Below are positions 53,251 to 62,235 of a stretch of DNA of 64,000 nucleotides, piece by piece (positions within the stretch are counted from its first letter, which is position 1; each line of letters begins with the position of its first letter). Source of the DNA: Lachnospiraceae bacterium 3-1 (GTDB lineage Bacteria > Bacillota > Clostridia > Lachnospirales > Lachnospiraceae). Under the pieces are notes generated by a model, which saw nothing but the letters and a program-made list of their open reading frames with translations, ran no database searches and was not told the origin of the DNA. Position numbers and translations under genes: made by a program. The stretch lies in contig KE159595.1 in assembly GCA_000403255.2 (NCBI GenBank), positions 200,672 to 264,671 of the forward strand. Reading direction: 5' to 3'.

Positions 53251-53821
53251 TGTATATTGTTATCCTGATTCATCTGTATTAAAAAATAAGCTGGGTATCC
53301 ATGATAAAGAATGCTTATTGGAGGCTGAAATCAGGCTTGTAACAATACGGCTGTACCAGCTTCAGGAGCAGCCTGTTCATGGAAATTTTGACCTTAACCA
53401 TCTTTGCCGTATCCATGGGCATATCTTTCAGGATTTGTACCCTTGGGCTGGGAAAATCAGGACAGTGAATATTGCAAAGACGAATATGTTTTGTCTTGTC
53501 CAGCATATCCAGACCTATGCTCAGACCATCTTTCCATCATATTATACAGACTGTATGCGCGTAAAAGATAATCCGGAAAGGTTCATCCATGTCTTCACAA
53601 GCCACTATGCGGATTTGAATGCGCTGCATCCGTTCAGGGAAGGTAACGGGCGCACCCAGAGGGAGTTTGCCCGTGAGCTATGCTTAAAATGTGGTTACAT
53701 TCTGGATTTAACCCATACAGACCATGAAGAAATGCTGACGGGGAGCATGATGGCTTTTGACAGGGGTGATAATACAGGATTGGAAGCTGTATTTCGGAAA
53801 TGCATCAGACCTTTTACCTGA
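53243..53821 (+). CDS. Fic-domain AMP transferase toxin
   Basis: A 192-residue Fic protein. The active motif HPFREGNGRTQREF is at residues 129-142, fully conserved (HxFx(D/E)GNGRxxR), and the flap region precedes it (GKIRTVNIAKTNMFC). It transfers AMP from ATP to target proteins such as gyrase and topoisomerase IV in VbhT-like relatives. It overlaps the small antitoxin gene. No BID or secretion domain is fused, so it acts inside the cell, probably for element maintenance. Confidence 0.9.
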   Translation: MADVYCYPDSSVLKNKLGIHDKECLLEAEIRLVTIRLYQLQEQPVHGNFDLNHLCRIHGHIFQDLYPWAGKIRTVNIAKTNMFCLVQHIQTYAQTIFPSYYTDCMRVKDNPERFIHVFTSHYADLNALHPFREGNGRTQREFARELCLKCGYILDLTHTDHEEMLTGSMMAFDRGDNTGLEAVFRKCIRPFT

Positions 53822-54115
53822 TTCATCAGGCTCTCGGTTCGTAAGATTATCATGTCTTGTCTATCTGCAGATTTTGCAGATGTTTTTTCATCTGTTCAGA
53901 GGGATGATTTTGGGCAGGTGTTGGAATCTCTGTGGGGAAATGTAGAAAAAACATAGGCTTTGATTTATAAGGTTATTAGTGTTGGAAAATGTATTTTAAG
54001 CCTCTTTTCCTCACAGATATTTCAACACTCATCTTTTTCTGTACGTTATGACATATGCAGTGATACATAAATATCCGCAGATTGCGGATAGTTATTTTAT
54101 TATTTATAGCAGTTG
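53822..54115. other. Noncoding gap with a second copy of the array module
   Basis: No gene. At about 53957-54010 the sequence TTGATTTATAAGG, then GTTGGAAAATGTATTTTAAG, lines up with 52174-52218 (TTGATTTATAAGG, then GTATGAAAGTATGTTTTAAG). GTGTTGGAA at about 53920 and 53973 is inverted as TTTCAACAC near 54021. A hairpin ATCCGCA/TGCGGAT at 54073-54091 probably terminates the convergent Fic and KAP genes. Confidence 0.55.
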
Positions 54116-55759
54116 TTATTTTACAATTATTTTTTCACTTGTAATCTCTTCTAGTAATACATTGATTCTATGAGTTGACATATTATCACATCTTGTTTTT
54201 AATTTATCGCAGTAGTCCAAGAATTTCTCTTTATTTTCATGATATAATACATACATGATATTATGGGAGGTTCTATACTGTTGTTCAGTCACATTATGAA
54301 TCGGAAACGAGTTTTCATTATATAAAGAATCTGTATTACCCGAAATAGCATCCTGAAGAAATACATTATTTGCAAACTGTCTGAGAGTATATGAATACTG
54401 AAAAGCCTGCTCTCCATATGTATTTTCTGAAAGATATTTTATGTACTCACAAACTACTTTATTCTTAACGGTTTCCTCTACCTCTTTATATATTTTTTTA
54501 TTTGTTTGAGATTGTATATGTAATGCTTCCACTCCAAATGTTAAATAATCTATGACACCATTCATAACTTCATCATAAATCATCATAATAAGTCTTGTTT
54601 TATACTCATCTTCTAACTTTTTAATATCTAATTGTAAATGTTCACTCCAAATAAAATATTCATCCGCATACCGCAATATTTTTGCAATATTAGTTTCTTG
54701 TATAATCTTTTCGGATAGGCTGGGTAATAGCTGCTTTATTTCATTATCTGATTTATAATAATTTGCTTTTTCTCCTGCATGCATGAATATTTGATACTCT
54801 GCATCAATCTCAGCGGCAGTTATGTCAATTTCATTTTCATGATATTTTAGCAGCATATCAATCATATTGTTACTCATTTTAATTCCTCGTAGATAATATA
54901 TTTTAATTCTTTGTTCAAGTTTATTACGGATTTCTCGGAAAATTTCAGACATATTACTAGTCTGTTCATTTTCTTCATAATATAAATTGTCTATAGTCTC
55001 AACTACTATAGCGTAACAAGCTAATCTTATTTCATCATAAAATTCATCGTTATAGCTATCTTTCAGCTTCAATCTGACATCATCATAAAAATTCTGTGCT
55101 TTTTGTAATGTTCGTAAATTTTTTACATGATGACTGCTAAGGAATTCAGTAATAAAACCATAATGTATTTTTAATTTTGCCCAATCAACTTTTTCGGGAC
55201 ACTCTGTTATATAATAAGTTCTGTCAATAACCTTTTCACTGTATTTTTCGAATAATTCTTTTTGTGACATTTGCTCTGTATTGGCTACCAGAATAACTTT
55301 AGTGTAATTACATCTTTTTAATTCATCTATAATACCGAATACTTCTTCTAACTCAATACTGTTATTCATTCGTTCTAAATCATCTATAACAATATAATGA
55401 AAAACATTAAAGCTTTTGGAAATATTTAGGAATAATTCTTTCTCCTTTATTAGAGATTCTATAATTCTTTCTGCAGTGGCTATTTTATCAGAAATTGCGG
55501 CACCGAATTTCTTTGCCTTGGATATAAGTACTCTAATTTTTTGTTTATCTTTTATTGCTAATTGAAAAAAAACCTCGTGATAAATCTCCTGGGCATCTTT
55601 TATCCCAAACATTGAAATATGGCACGCATTATTATTGTTATCTAATATTTCCTTAACTGCATATGATTTACCTACTCCCCATGGACCATCAATTAGAATG
55701 CATTCATAAGGTGATTTATCATATGATTGTATTACATTTTTTATATAATTTGCTTTCAT
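54116..55759 (-). CDS. KAP-type P-loop NTPase
   Basis: A 547-residue STAND/KAP-like ATPase. Walker A GPWGVGKS is at residues 25-32, Walker B IVIDDLERM at 123-131 and a sensor segment VILVANTEQM near 155. The long C-terminal part is helical with no recognised effector domain and no membrane segments, unlike classical KAP proteins. GAGGAG lies before the ATG at 55759. It is the only minus-strand gene of the element and is very AT-rich, so it looks like inserted cargo. KAP NTPases are recurrent in phage-defence loci; that role here is inference. Confidence 0.8.
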   Translation of the reverse strand: MKANYIKNVIQSYDKSPYECILIDGPWGVGKSYAVKEILDNNNNACHISMFGIKDAQEIYHEVFFQLAIKDKQKIRVLISKAKKFGAAISDKIATAERIIESLIKEKELFLNISKSFNVFHYIVIDDLERMNNSIELEEVFGIIDELKRCNYTKVILVANTEQMSQKELFEKYSEKVIDRTYYITECPEKVDWAKLKIHYGFITEFLSSHHVKNLRTLQKAQNFYDDVRLKLKDSYNDEFYDEIRLACYAIVVETIDNLYYEENEQTSNMSEIFREIRNKLEQRIKIYYLRGIKMSNNMIDMLLKYHENEIDITAAEIDAEYQIFMHAGEKANYYKSDNEIKQLLPSLSEKIIQETNIAKILRYADEYFIWSEHLQLDIKKLEDEYKTRLIMMIYDEVMNGVIDYLTFGVEALHIQSQTNKKIYKEVEETVKNKVVCEYIKYLSENTYGEQAFQYSYTLRQFANNVFLQDAISGNTDSLYNENSFPIHNVTEQQYRTSHNIMYVLYHENKEKFLDYCDKLKTRCDNMSTHRINVLLEEITSEKIIVK

Positions 55760-56022
55760 ACATACTCCTCTTTGAAAAAATCTACAACACACTCTATTTA
55801 TCAGAAAACTGTTGCTCCCATAAATCTTAATTTATCATTTTATTTCTTTTCATATATCATAGCACTCATTTATATAAAAATAAAGGTCATCACATATAAT
55901 CCATCCTTAACATTACTGATATTTTATATTTTTCTGCCTGCGGCAAAAAAGGAGCGGGTGCGTATGCAGGAAATCTAATTGCCCGGCAACTCTGGGCGTA
56001 ATGATAAAAGGAGGGCTATCTT
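55760..56022. other. Gap with hairpin and minute leader frame
   Basis: AT-rich. It holds TTTTTCTGCCTGCGGCAAAAAA at about 55929-55950 followed by GGAGC and a 4-codon frame at 55964-55978 (MQEI), echoing the arrangement at 52464-52541. The start of the large methylase/helicase gene follows behind AAAAGGAGGG. Confidence 0.4.
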
Positions 56023-57255
56023 ATGACTACAAAATTACAGAACTACATACAGCTGGCAGGGCAGACTGCGGCACAGGTTACGAAAAATCCCCAGAACTGG
56101 GTTGGTTTCTTAAATACGGTATCTAATGTGTACCGCTATACATTTCCCGACCAGTTGATGATTCATTCCCAGCGTCCAAAAGCTACGGCATGCACCGAGT
56201 TTGACTTATGGACCAGGCGGATGAACCGGCATATCCGCCGCGGCTCTAAGGGGATTGGCCTCATTGCCATTAACCGTAACGGCTACCCTAAGATACGTTA
56301 TGTCTTTGATATCAGGGATACGGAATTAAAGAGAAATTCGGCCAGCCTTTTCCAATGGCGGTACAAACAAGAATACCGTGGCATTGTCACAAAAGCTCTG
56401 GAAGAACAGTTCGGCGTGTCCGGGGAGAAAGGCCTTGTGTATCAGCTTGAGATGATTGCCGTAAATATGGCAAATGGATACTGGGAGAACTTTCATAAAG
56501 ACATTATGTATGAGTGTGAAGGGAGCTTCCTTGAAGAACTGGAAGAGCCGGAGGTCAGTGTGGAATTCCGGCTGACTGCTGCGGCAAGCATTTCCTATGT
56601 ACTCCTTGCCAGATGCGGCTTTCAGCCAGAGAAATATCTAAAAAGTAAAGATTTTCAGTATATCCCAGACTTTAACACACAAAGAATCATCAAGGTTCTC
56701 GGTGCTGCCGTCAGTGAATACAGTGAACAGATTCTGAGAACGATTGCGGTCACTATCTATAACCACGAGCATAAGATTCTTGTACAGAAGCCGGATGAAA
56801 ACAAAGCAGATGTTGTTCAAGAAGATGCTACAAAGGAATCTGCTATTGTTGAAAACACTCAGGAAGATGCTACGAAAGAACTGAAGTCTACCACTACTGA
56901 AGCCGTTCAGGAAGATACTGCAAAAGAGCCTGCCGCTGCTGAAGCAACAGATACAGAAAACAGTATCCATAATAATTCTGATGCTGAGCCAGTCAGACAG
57001 GAGCCACAGCCTGCAAATTATCAGGTGGGCGATACCGTGTATCTGGAAGATACGGCCTACGAGATTACGAAAATCGACATGTATGATGTGCAGCTGCGTG
57101 ACCCGTCGCAACGATACCCAATCTTCCGTGTAGAAAGCAAAGACCGTTTGAATGATATGCTGCAGCATGATTCACGCAACGCGAAGCCAGCCCACGCCGG
57201 ATACAGAAGAACCAGTTCCCACGCCAGATACAGAAGTCGTTCAGGACACATCTGA
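56023..57255 (+). CDS. N-terminal fragment of a large mobile-element methylase/helicase protein
   Basis: A 410-residue frame whose first 230 residues resemble the ArdC-like N-terminus of giant integrative-element proteins (FLNTVSNVYRYTFPDQLMIHSQRPKATAC, RRGSKGIGLI). A low-complexity region of EDATKE-type repeats follows, then a linker domain (YQVGDTVYLEDTAYEITKID). AAAAGGAGGG precedes the ATG. Near 57150-57190, in repetitive GCCAGCCCACGCC sequence, the reading shifts by one base, and this frame runs on only 30 residues while the true continuation lies in the next frame. Confidence 0.75.
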   Translation: MTTKLQNYIQLAGQTAAQVTKNPQNWVGFLNTVSNVYRYTFPDQLMIHSQRPKATACTEFDLWTRRMNRHIRRGSKGIGLIAINRNGYPKIRYVFDIRDTELKRNSASLFQWRYKQEYRGIVTKALEEQFGVSGEKGLVYQLEMIAVNMANGYWENFHKDIMYECEGSFLEELEEPEVSVEFRLTAAASISYVLLARCGFQPEKYLKSKDFQYIPDFNTQRIIKVLGAAVSEYSEQILRTIAVTIYNHEHKILVQKPDENKADVVQEDATKESAIVENTQEDATKELKSTTTEAVQEDTAKEPAAAEATDTENSIHNNSDAEPVRQEPQPANYQVGDTVYLEDTAYEITKIDMYDVQLRDPSQRYPIFRVESKDRLNDMLQHDSRNAKPAHAGYRRTSSHARYRSRSGHI

Positions 57256-60200
57256 CGTACAGGAAGTATCTGTTCCTGTACCCTGTAATTTCACAATCAC
57301 AGATGAACGTCTGGGCGAGGGAGGACCCAAAGCCAAGTTCCAAATGAATATAAAAGCCATCTCTGTATTAAAGCAGGTTGAATCCGAAGGCCGCACTGCC
57401 ACGTTTGATGAACAGCAGACTTTATCTAAATATGTCGGCTGGGGCGGCGTCCCGGATGCATTCGAGCCGGACAAGGCAGGCTGGGAAAAGGAATATCAAG
57501 AGCTGAAAGCGGCGCTGACGCCGGAAGAATACACTTCTGCCAAAGCATCTGTCCTGAATGCGCATTACACCAGCCCGGTTGTTATTAAGGCAATGTATCA
57601 GGCTGTCGGCAGCATGGGCTTTACATCTGGAAATATTCTGGAGCCTGCCTGCGGCATTGGTAACTTCTTCGGTTTGTTGCCAGAAGAAATGTCTGAATCC
57701 AAGCTGTACGGCGTGGAGCTGGATGGCATCAGCGGACGCATTGCAAAGCTGCTGTACCCCAATGCACGGATTGATATTACTGGCTATGAAAAGGCAGGCT
57801 TCCCGGATGATTTCTTTGACCTTGCCATTGGCAACGTGCCATTCGGGCAGTATCAGGTCAATGACCCGGAATATAACAAGCTGGACTTCTCTATTCATAA
57901 TTACTTCCTGGCTAAATCCCTGGATAAAGTGCGTCCCGGCGGCATCCTGGCGTTTATCACCACCCGTTACACAATGGATTCCAAGGATACAGACGTAAGG
58001 GAGTATCTGGCTACAAAAGCGGACCTGCTTGGGGCTGTCCGTCTGCCTGATAACGCCTTTAAAGCGAACGCTAATACAGAAGTGGTGTCTGACATCCTGT
58101 TTTTACAGAAACGCGATACCCCAGCAGACGAAATCCCAGATTGGGTACATACTGAAGAGAATACAGACGGATTTATAATCAACAGTTATTTCCTCAATCA
58201 TCCCGAAATGGTTCTGGGAATGCCTTCATCAGAAAGCACGCAGTATGGCAGGCAGGATTATACAGTTGTTCCAATTCCCGGAGCCGACCTTGCCACACAG
58301 CTCCAAAAGGCAATGGAATATATTCGTGGGACCTACCAGAAAGCCGTGCCTGCAGAGTCGGATAAAAGCACTCCGGCAGACACGCTCCCGGCTGACGACA
58401 GCGTGAAGAACTATTCTTTCACTCTGGTAGACGGTGAAGTGTACTACCGTGAGAATTCTATGATGAAGAAAGCCGAGCTGAACGCAACAGCCGAGAACCG
58501 TGTCAAAGGCATGATAAAACTGCGTGACTGCGTACAAAAGTTAATTGCCCTGCAGATGGATGAATATATACCGGATAGTGCCATTAAGGCAGGTCAGGCA
58601 GAGTTAAACCAGTTATACGATGCTTACACTCATAAATACGGCCTGATTAACAGCCGTGCGAACCGTCTGGCGTTTGAGCGGGATTCAAGCTATTATCTGC
58701 TCTGCTCCTTGGAAATCTTGGATGAAGACGGCAGGCTGGAACGCAAAGCGGATATGTTCACGAAACGCACTATCAAACAGCATAAGACAATCACCAGCGT
58801 AGACACGGCATCGGAAGCTCTGGTTGTATCCATTGGAGAACGCGCCAAAGTGGATTTGCTGTTTATGTCACAGCTGACCGGAAAAAGTGAATCCGAGCTG
58901 ATTCGGGAATTACAGGGCGTAATCTATAAAGACCCAACGAATAATATTTGGCAGACAGCAGACGAATATTTGTCTGGCAATGTCCGTAAAAAGCTGCGAC
59001 AGGCACAAAAAGCGGCAATAAATGACACAGCCTACCAAGTCAATGTCAAAGCCTTAAAAGCTGCACAGCCAAAAGACCTTGACGCATCGGAAATCGAAGT
59101 CAGGCTTGGTGCGACATGGATTGATAAATCTTATATCCAGCAATTCATGCATGAAACTTTAAATACACCTGCTTATCTCCGTAACAGAATCACCGTCAAT
59201 TACTCAACATTTACGGCGGAATGGAGCATTGCCAATAAGAATGCCGCCCCATATAACGATGTCGCAGCATACACGACATATGGTACTGACCGTGCAAATG
59301 CATATAAAATCCTTGAAGATTCCTTAAATCTCCGCGATGTGCGTATTTACGATACTGTAGAAGACGCAGACGGAAAGGAAAAACGTGTCCTGAACGCAAA
59401 ACAGACAACCCTTGCCCAGCAGAAACAGCAGGCCTTAAAAGATGCATTTAAAGACTGGATATTCAAGGAGCCGGAACGCCGCCAGACGCTTGTCCATCAT
59501 TATAACGAAACCATGAACAACACCCGGCCTCGCGAATATGACGGCTCTCATATTGTATTCTCAGGCATCAACCCGGAAATAAAACTCCAGCCCCATCAGG
59601 TCAATGCGATTGCACATGTGCTGTATGGCGGGAACACCCTGCTTGCGCATGAAGTGGGGGCTGGGAAGACGTTCGAGATGATTGCCGCCGCTATGGAGAG
59701 CAAACGTCTGGGCTTATGCCATAAGTCGATATTTGTTGTTCCGAACCACTTAACCGAGCAGACTGCAGCTGAGTTTCTCAGACTATATCCTGCCGCGAAT
59801 ATTCTGGTCACAACTAAAAAGGATTTTGAAACCCGTAACCGTAAAAAGTTCTGCGCCCGTATCGCCACCAGCGACATTGATGCAGTCATCATCGGGCATT
59901 CACAATTCGAGCGTATCCCGATAAGCATGGAACGCCAGGAACGCTTGATACGGGAACAGATTGACGAAATTACAGACGGCATCCGGGAAGTGAAAGCCAG
60001 CCATGGAGAACGCTTTACCATTAAGCAGCTGGAGCGTACAAAGAAAAGCCTGGAAGTGCGGCTTGAGAAGCTGCAGGCAAATGGACGCAAGGACGATGTG
60101 GTCACGTTTGAAGAACTCGGCGTTGACATGATGTTCGTGGACGAATCAGACCTGTACAAAAATTTGTTCTTATATACAAAAATGCGCAACGTGGCTGGCT

Positions 60201-61201
60201 TGTCTACGGCAGACGCACAGAAATCAAGCGATATGTTCGCAAAATGCCGCTATCTGGACGAAATCACGGGCGGCAGGGGCAGTGTGTTCGCTACTGGGAC
60301 TCCTATCAGCAACAGCATGACGGAAATGTACTCTATCCAAAGATATTTACAATACGGCCGCCTGCAGGAGATGGGAATGGGGCAGTTTGACAGTTGGGCA
60401 TCCCGGTTTGGAGAAACCACCACCGCCCTGGAATTGGCTCCGGAAGGCACCGGATACAGGGCGCGTACACGTTTTGCCAAGTTCTTCAACCTGCCGGAAC
60501 TGATGAACATGTTCAAAGAAATTGCGGACATCAAGACCGCAGACCAGCTTAACCTGCCCACGCCGGAAGTGGAACACCATAATATCGTATCAGAGCCAAC
60601 GGAGTTTCAGCAGGCTATGGTAAAGGAACTGTCCAAACGCGCAGAGAAAGTCCACGGCGGAATCGCCCCGCACATTGATAACATGTTGCGCATCACATCA
60701 GACGGGCGGAAGCTGGGGCTTGACCAAAGAATTATTAACCCCATGCTGCCGGACGAGCCGGAAACGAAAGTGAATAAATGTGTGGCAAATATTTTAAAGA
60801 TATGGAAGGAAGGTGATACAGAAAAACTAACGCAGCTGGTGTTCTGCGACATTGCGACGCCATCTGGAAAGCCAGCAGGCGGTTCGGAAGATGCTCCGTT
60901 TACAAATATCTATGACGACATCCGAAGGAAACTGATTTCTGGCGGCATGGCCCCGGAACAGGTTGCTTTTATACATAGTGCCAAGACGGACATACAAAAG
61001 AAAGAGCTGTTCGCAAAAGTCCGCTCTGGACAGGTGCGTGTTTTAATTGGTTCCACTCAGAAAATGGGCGCGGGGACCAACGTGCAGGACAGGCTCATAG
61101 CTTTACATGATTTGGATTGCCCCTGGCGCCCCCGTGATGTAGGACGGATTTTGCGGACATTCAAAATAAAAAAGAATGTGGAGGTAACAGACAATGGCTA
61201 A
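57152..61201 (+). CDS. Methylase/SNF2-type helicase part of the large mobile-element protein, truncated
   Basis: A 1349-residue frame that continues the preceding fragment. An N6-methylase-like domain has motif I ILEPACGIGNFFG and GNVPFGQY in place of DPPY, so catalysis is uncertain. The SNF2-like helicase has motif Ia/Walker A LAHEVGAGKT, motif II FVDESD and motif V STQKMGAGTNVQ. The protein breaks at WRPRDVGRILRTF, within motif VI (normally near DLEQR-GRIxRQGN), and ends in sequence that belongs upstream of the tnpV-like gene. It is a deletion product, so the helicase is probably inactive. Confidence 0.85.
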   Translation: MICCSMIHATRSQPTPDTEEPVPTPDTEVVQDTSDVQEVSVPVPCNFTITDERLGEGGPKAKFQMNIKAISVLKQVESEGRTATFDEQQTLSKYVGWGGVPDAFEPDKAGWEKEYQELKAALTPEEYTSAKASVLNAHYTSPVVIKAMYQAVGSMGFTSGNILEPACGIGNFFGLLPEEMSESKLYGVELDGISGRIAKLLYPNARIDITGYEKAGFPDDFFDLAIGNVPFGQYQVNDPEYNKLDFSIHNYFLAKSLDKVRPGGILAFITTRYTMDSKDTDVREYLATKADLLGAVRLPDNAFKANANTEVVSDILFLQKRDTPADEIPDWVHTEENTDGFIINSYFLNHPEMVLGMPSSESTQYGRQDYTVVPIPGADLATQLQKAMEYIRGTYQKAVPAESDKSTPADTLPADDSVKNYSFTLVDGEVYYRENSMMKKAELNATAENRVKGMIKLRDCVQKLIALQMDEYIPDSAIKAGQAELNQLYDAYTHKYGLINSRANRLAFERDSSYYLLCSLEILDEDGRLERKADMFTKRTIKQHKTITSVDTASEALVVSIGERAKVDLLFMSQLTGKSESELIRELQGVIYKDPTNNIWQTADEYLSGNVRKKLRQAQKAAINDTAYQVNVKALKAAQPKDLDASEIEVRLGATWIDKSYIQQFMHETLNTPAYLRNRITVNYSTFTAEWSIANKNAAPYNDVAAYTTYGTDRANAYKILEDSLNLRDVRIYDTVEDADGKEKRVLNAKQTTLAQQKQQALKDAFKDWIFKEPERRQTLVHHYNETMNNTRPREYDGSHIVFSGINPEIKLQPHQVNAIAHVLYGGNTLLAHEVGAGKTFEMIAAAMESKRLGLCHKSIFVVPNHLTEQTAAEFLRLYPAANILVTTKKDFETRNRKKFCARIATSDIDAVIIGHSQFERIPISMERQERLIREQIDEITDGIREVKASHGERFTIKQLERTKKSLEVRLEKLQANGRKDDVVTFEELGVDMMFVDESDLYKNLFLYTKMRNVAGLSTADAQKSSDMFAKCRYLDEITGGRGSVFATGTPISNSMTEMYSIQRYLQYGRLQEMGMGQFDSWASRFGETTTALELAPEGTGYRARTRFAKFFNLPELMNMFKEIADIKTADQLNLPTPEVEHHNIVSEPTEFQQAMVKELSKRAEKVHGGIAPHIDNMLRITSDGRKLGLDQRIINPMLPDEPETKVNKCVANILKIWKEGDTEKLTQLVFCDIATPSGKPAGGSEDAPFTNIYDDIRRKLISGGMAPEQVAFIHSAKTDIQKKELFAKVRSGQVRVLIGSTQKMGAGTNVQDRLIALHDLDCPWRPRDVGRILRTFKIKKNVEVTDNG

Positions 61202-61568
61202 ATCATTATTTGAGGAACTGGGCGGCAAATATGAGCGGCAAGGAGATTACTTAATACCGTGCTTAATCGTACCCGCCGAAGAAGAACAGCCCATAGGCAT
61301 ATGGGGACAGCGGCACTTGGACTATCTGAAGCAGTATCGAAAGGTTACATACACCAATCTTCTCACAAGCGGCAGGCTCAACGCCTACCTTGCCGACATT
61401 GACAGGCAGGCGCAGGAACGCTTTGAAAGGCTCATAGAGGGCATGAAACAGGCACAGGGCATTACGGAACGGCTAAAGGCTGAAAACGCCTTAGAATGGG
61501 TCGGGAGGATGAACAACATACGGGCTTGTGCAATGGAGATTGTAAACGAGGAAATAATCTACGCATAA
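61194..61568 (+). CDS. tnpV: TnpV-like transposon protein
   Basis: A 124-residue protein of the TnpV family known from Tn4451-type mobilisable transposons (start MAKSLFEELGGKYERQGDYL, then IGIWGQRHLDYLKQYRKVTY). Length is normal. GGAGG lies 11 bases upstream, inside the 3' end of the truncated helicase frame, with an 8-base overlap. Its exact role is not known. It marks a second mobile unit joined to the first by deletion. Confidence 0.85.
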   Translation: MAKSLFEELGGKYERQGDYLIPCLIVPAEEEQPIGIWGQRHLDYLKQYRKVTYTNLLTSGRLNAYLADIDRQAQERFERLIEGMKQAQGITERLKAENALEWVGRMNNIRACAMEIVNEEIIYA

Positions 61569-61630
61569 CAGACAGGCGGCAGAGGGTAAAAGCTCTGTCG
61601 CTGTGCATTTGTTAAAAAATATCTGTCTAC

Positions 61631-61659
61631 TTGACTTTTAAACACAAGATGCGTATAAT
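61631..61659 (+). promoter_or_regulatory. Promoter of the PadR/hydrolase operon
   Basis: TTGACT and TATAAT separated by 17 bases, close to consensus. Confidence 0.8.
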
Positions 61660-61672
61660 AGTAATGTTACTA
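61659..61672. promoter_or_regulatory. Likely PadR operator
   Basis: TAGTAATGTTACTA, perfect 6-bp arms with a 2-bp spacer, begins at the last base of the -10 box and covers the transcription start. This position suits autorepression by the PadR protein encoded next. Confidence 0.65.
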
Positions 61673-61695
61673 ATAGGAATATATGGAGGTTAACG

Positions 61696-62235
61696 ATGGA
61701 CAATATCATTCTTGGGCTTTTACTTATGTGCAATAGAACAATCTATCAACTAAGGGAAAGAATAGATAAAGGAATCAATTTGATGTATAGCAGTAGTATG
61801 GGAAGCATACAGGCAGCTATAAGAAAATTGCTGAATTGTGGGTTTATCAGCTATGAGGAAATAGTTTATAATGGAAAGTATAAGAAAGTTTATTGCATAA
61901 CCGAAAGTGGACGGCAACATTTTTTCGAATGGATAAATGCACCCATAGAAGAACAAAGTCCCAAAAGCCCAGAGTTGGCAAAGGTCTATTTTATGGGATT
62001 TTCGGATAAAAAAAATCGTGAAATAAGCATACAACAGCATTTAATATTTTTGAATGAAAAATATAATGTATTATCGGCAATATGTGAAGAAGCAGAAAAT
62101 ATCAAAATTTCAGAGGAAAATAAAGATATACTTAACTATCAGTTTGTTTCCGCTCTTTATGGAAAAGAACTGATTAAATTTAATATCGACTGGTTTGAAA
62201 GCTTGTTAAGAAAGATGAGGAACGGTGAAATATGA
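61696..62235 (+). CDS. PadR-family transcriptional regulator
   Basis: A 179-residue regulator with a PadR winged helix-turn-helix (ILGLLLMCNRTIYQLRERI, SMGSIQAAIRKLLNCGFI, then the wing KVYCITESGRQHF) and a C-terminal helical dimer domain of the Vir_act_alpha_C type. GGAGG lies 7 bases before the ATG. It overlaps the hydrolase gene by 4 bases, so it probably represses its own operon through the palindrome at 61659. Confidence 0.9.
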   Translation: MDNIILGLLLMCNRTIYQLRERIDKGINLMYSSSMGSIQAAIRKLLNCGFISYEEIVYNGKYKKVYCITESGRQHFFEWINAPIEEQSPKSPELAKVYFMGFSDKKNREISIQQHLIFLNEKYNVLSAICEEAENIKISEENKDILNYQFVSALYGKELIKFNIDWFESLLRKMRNGEI

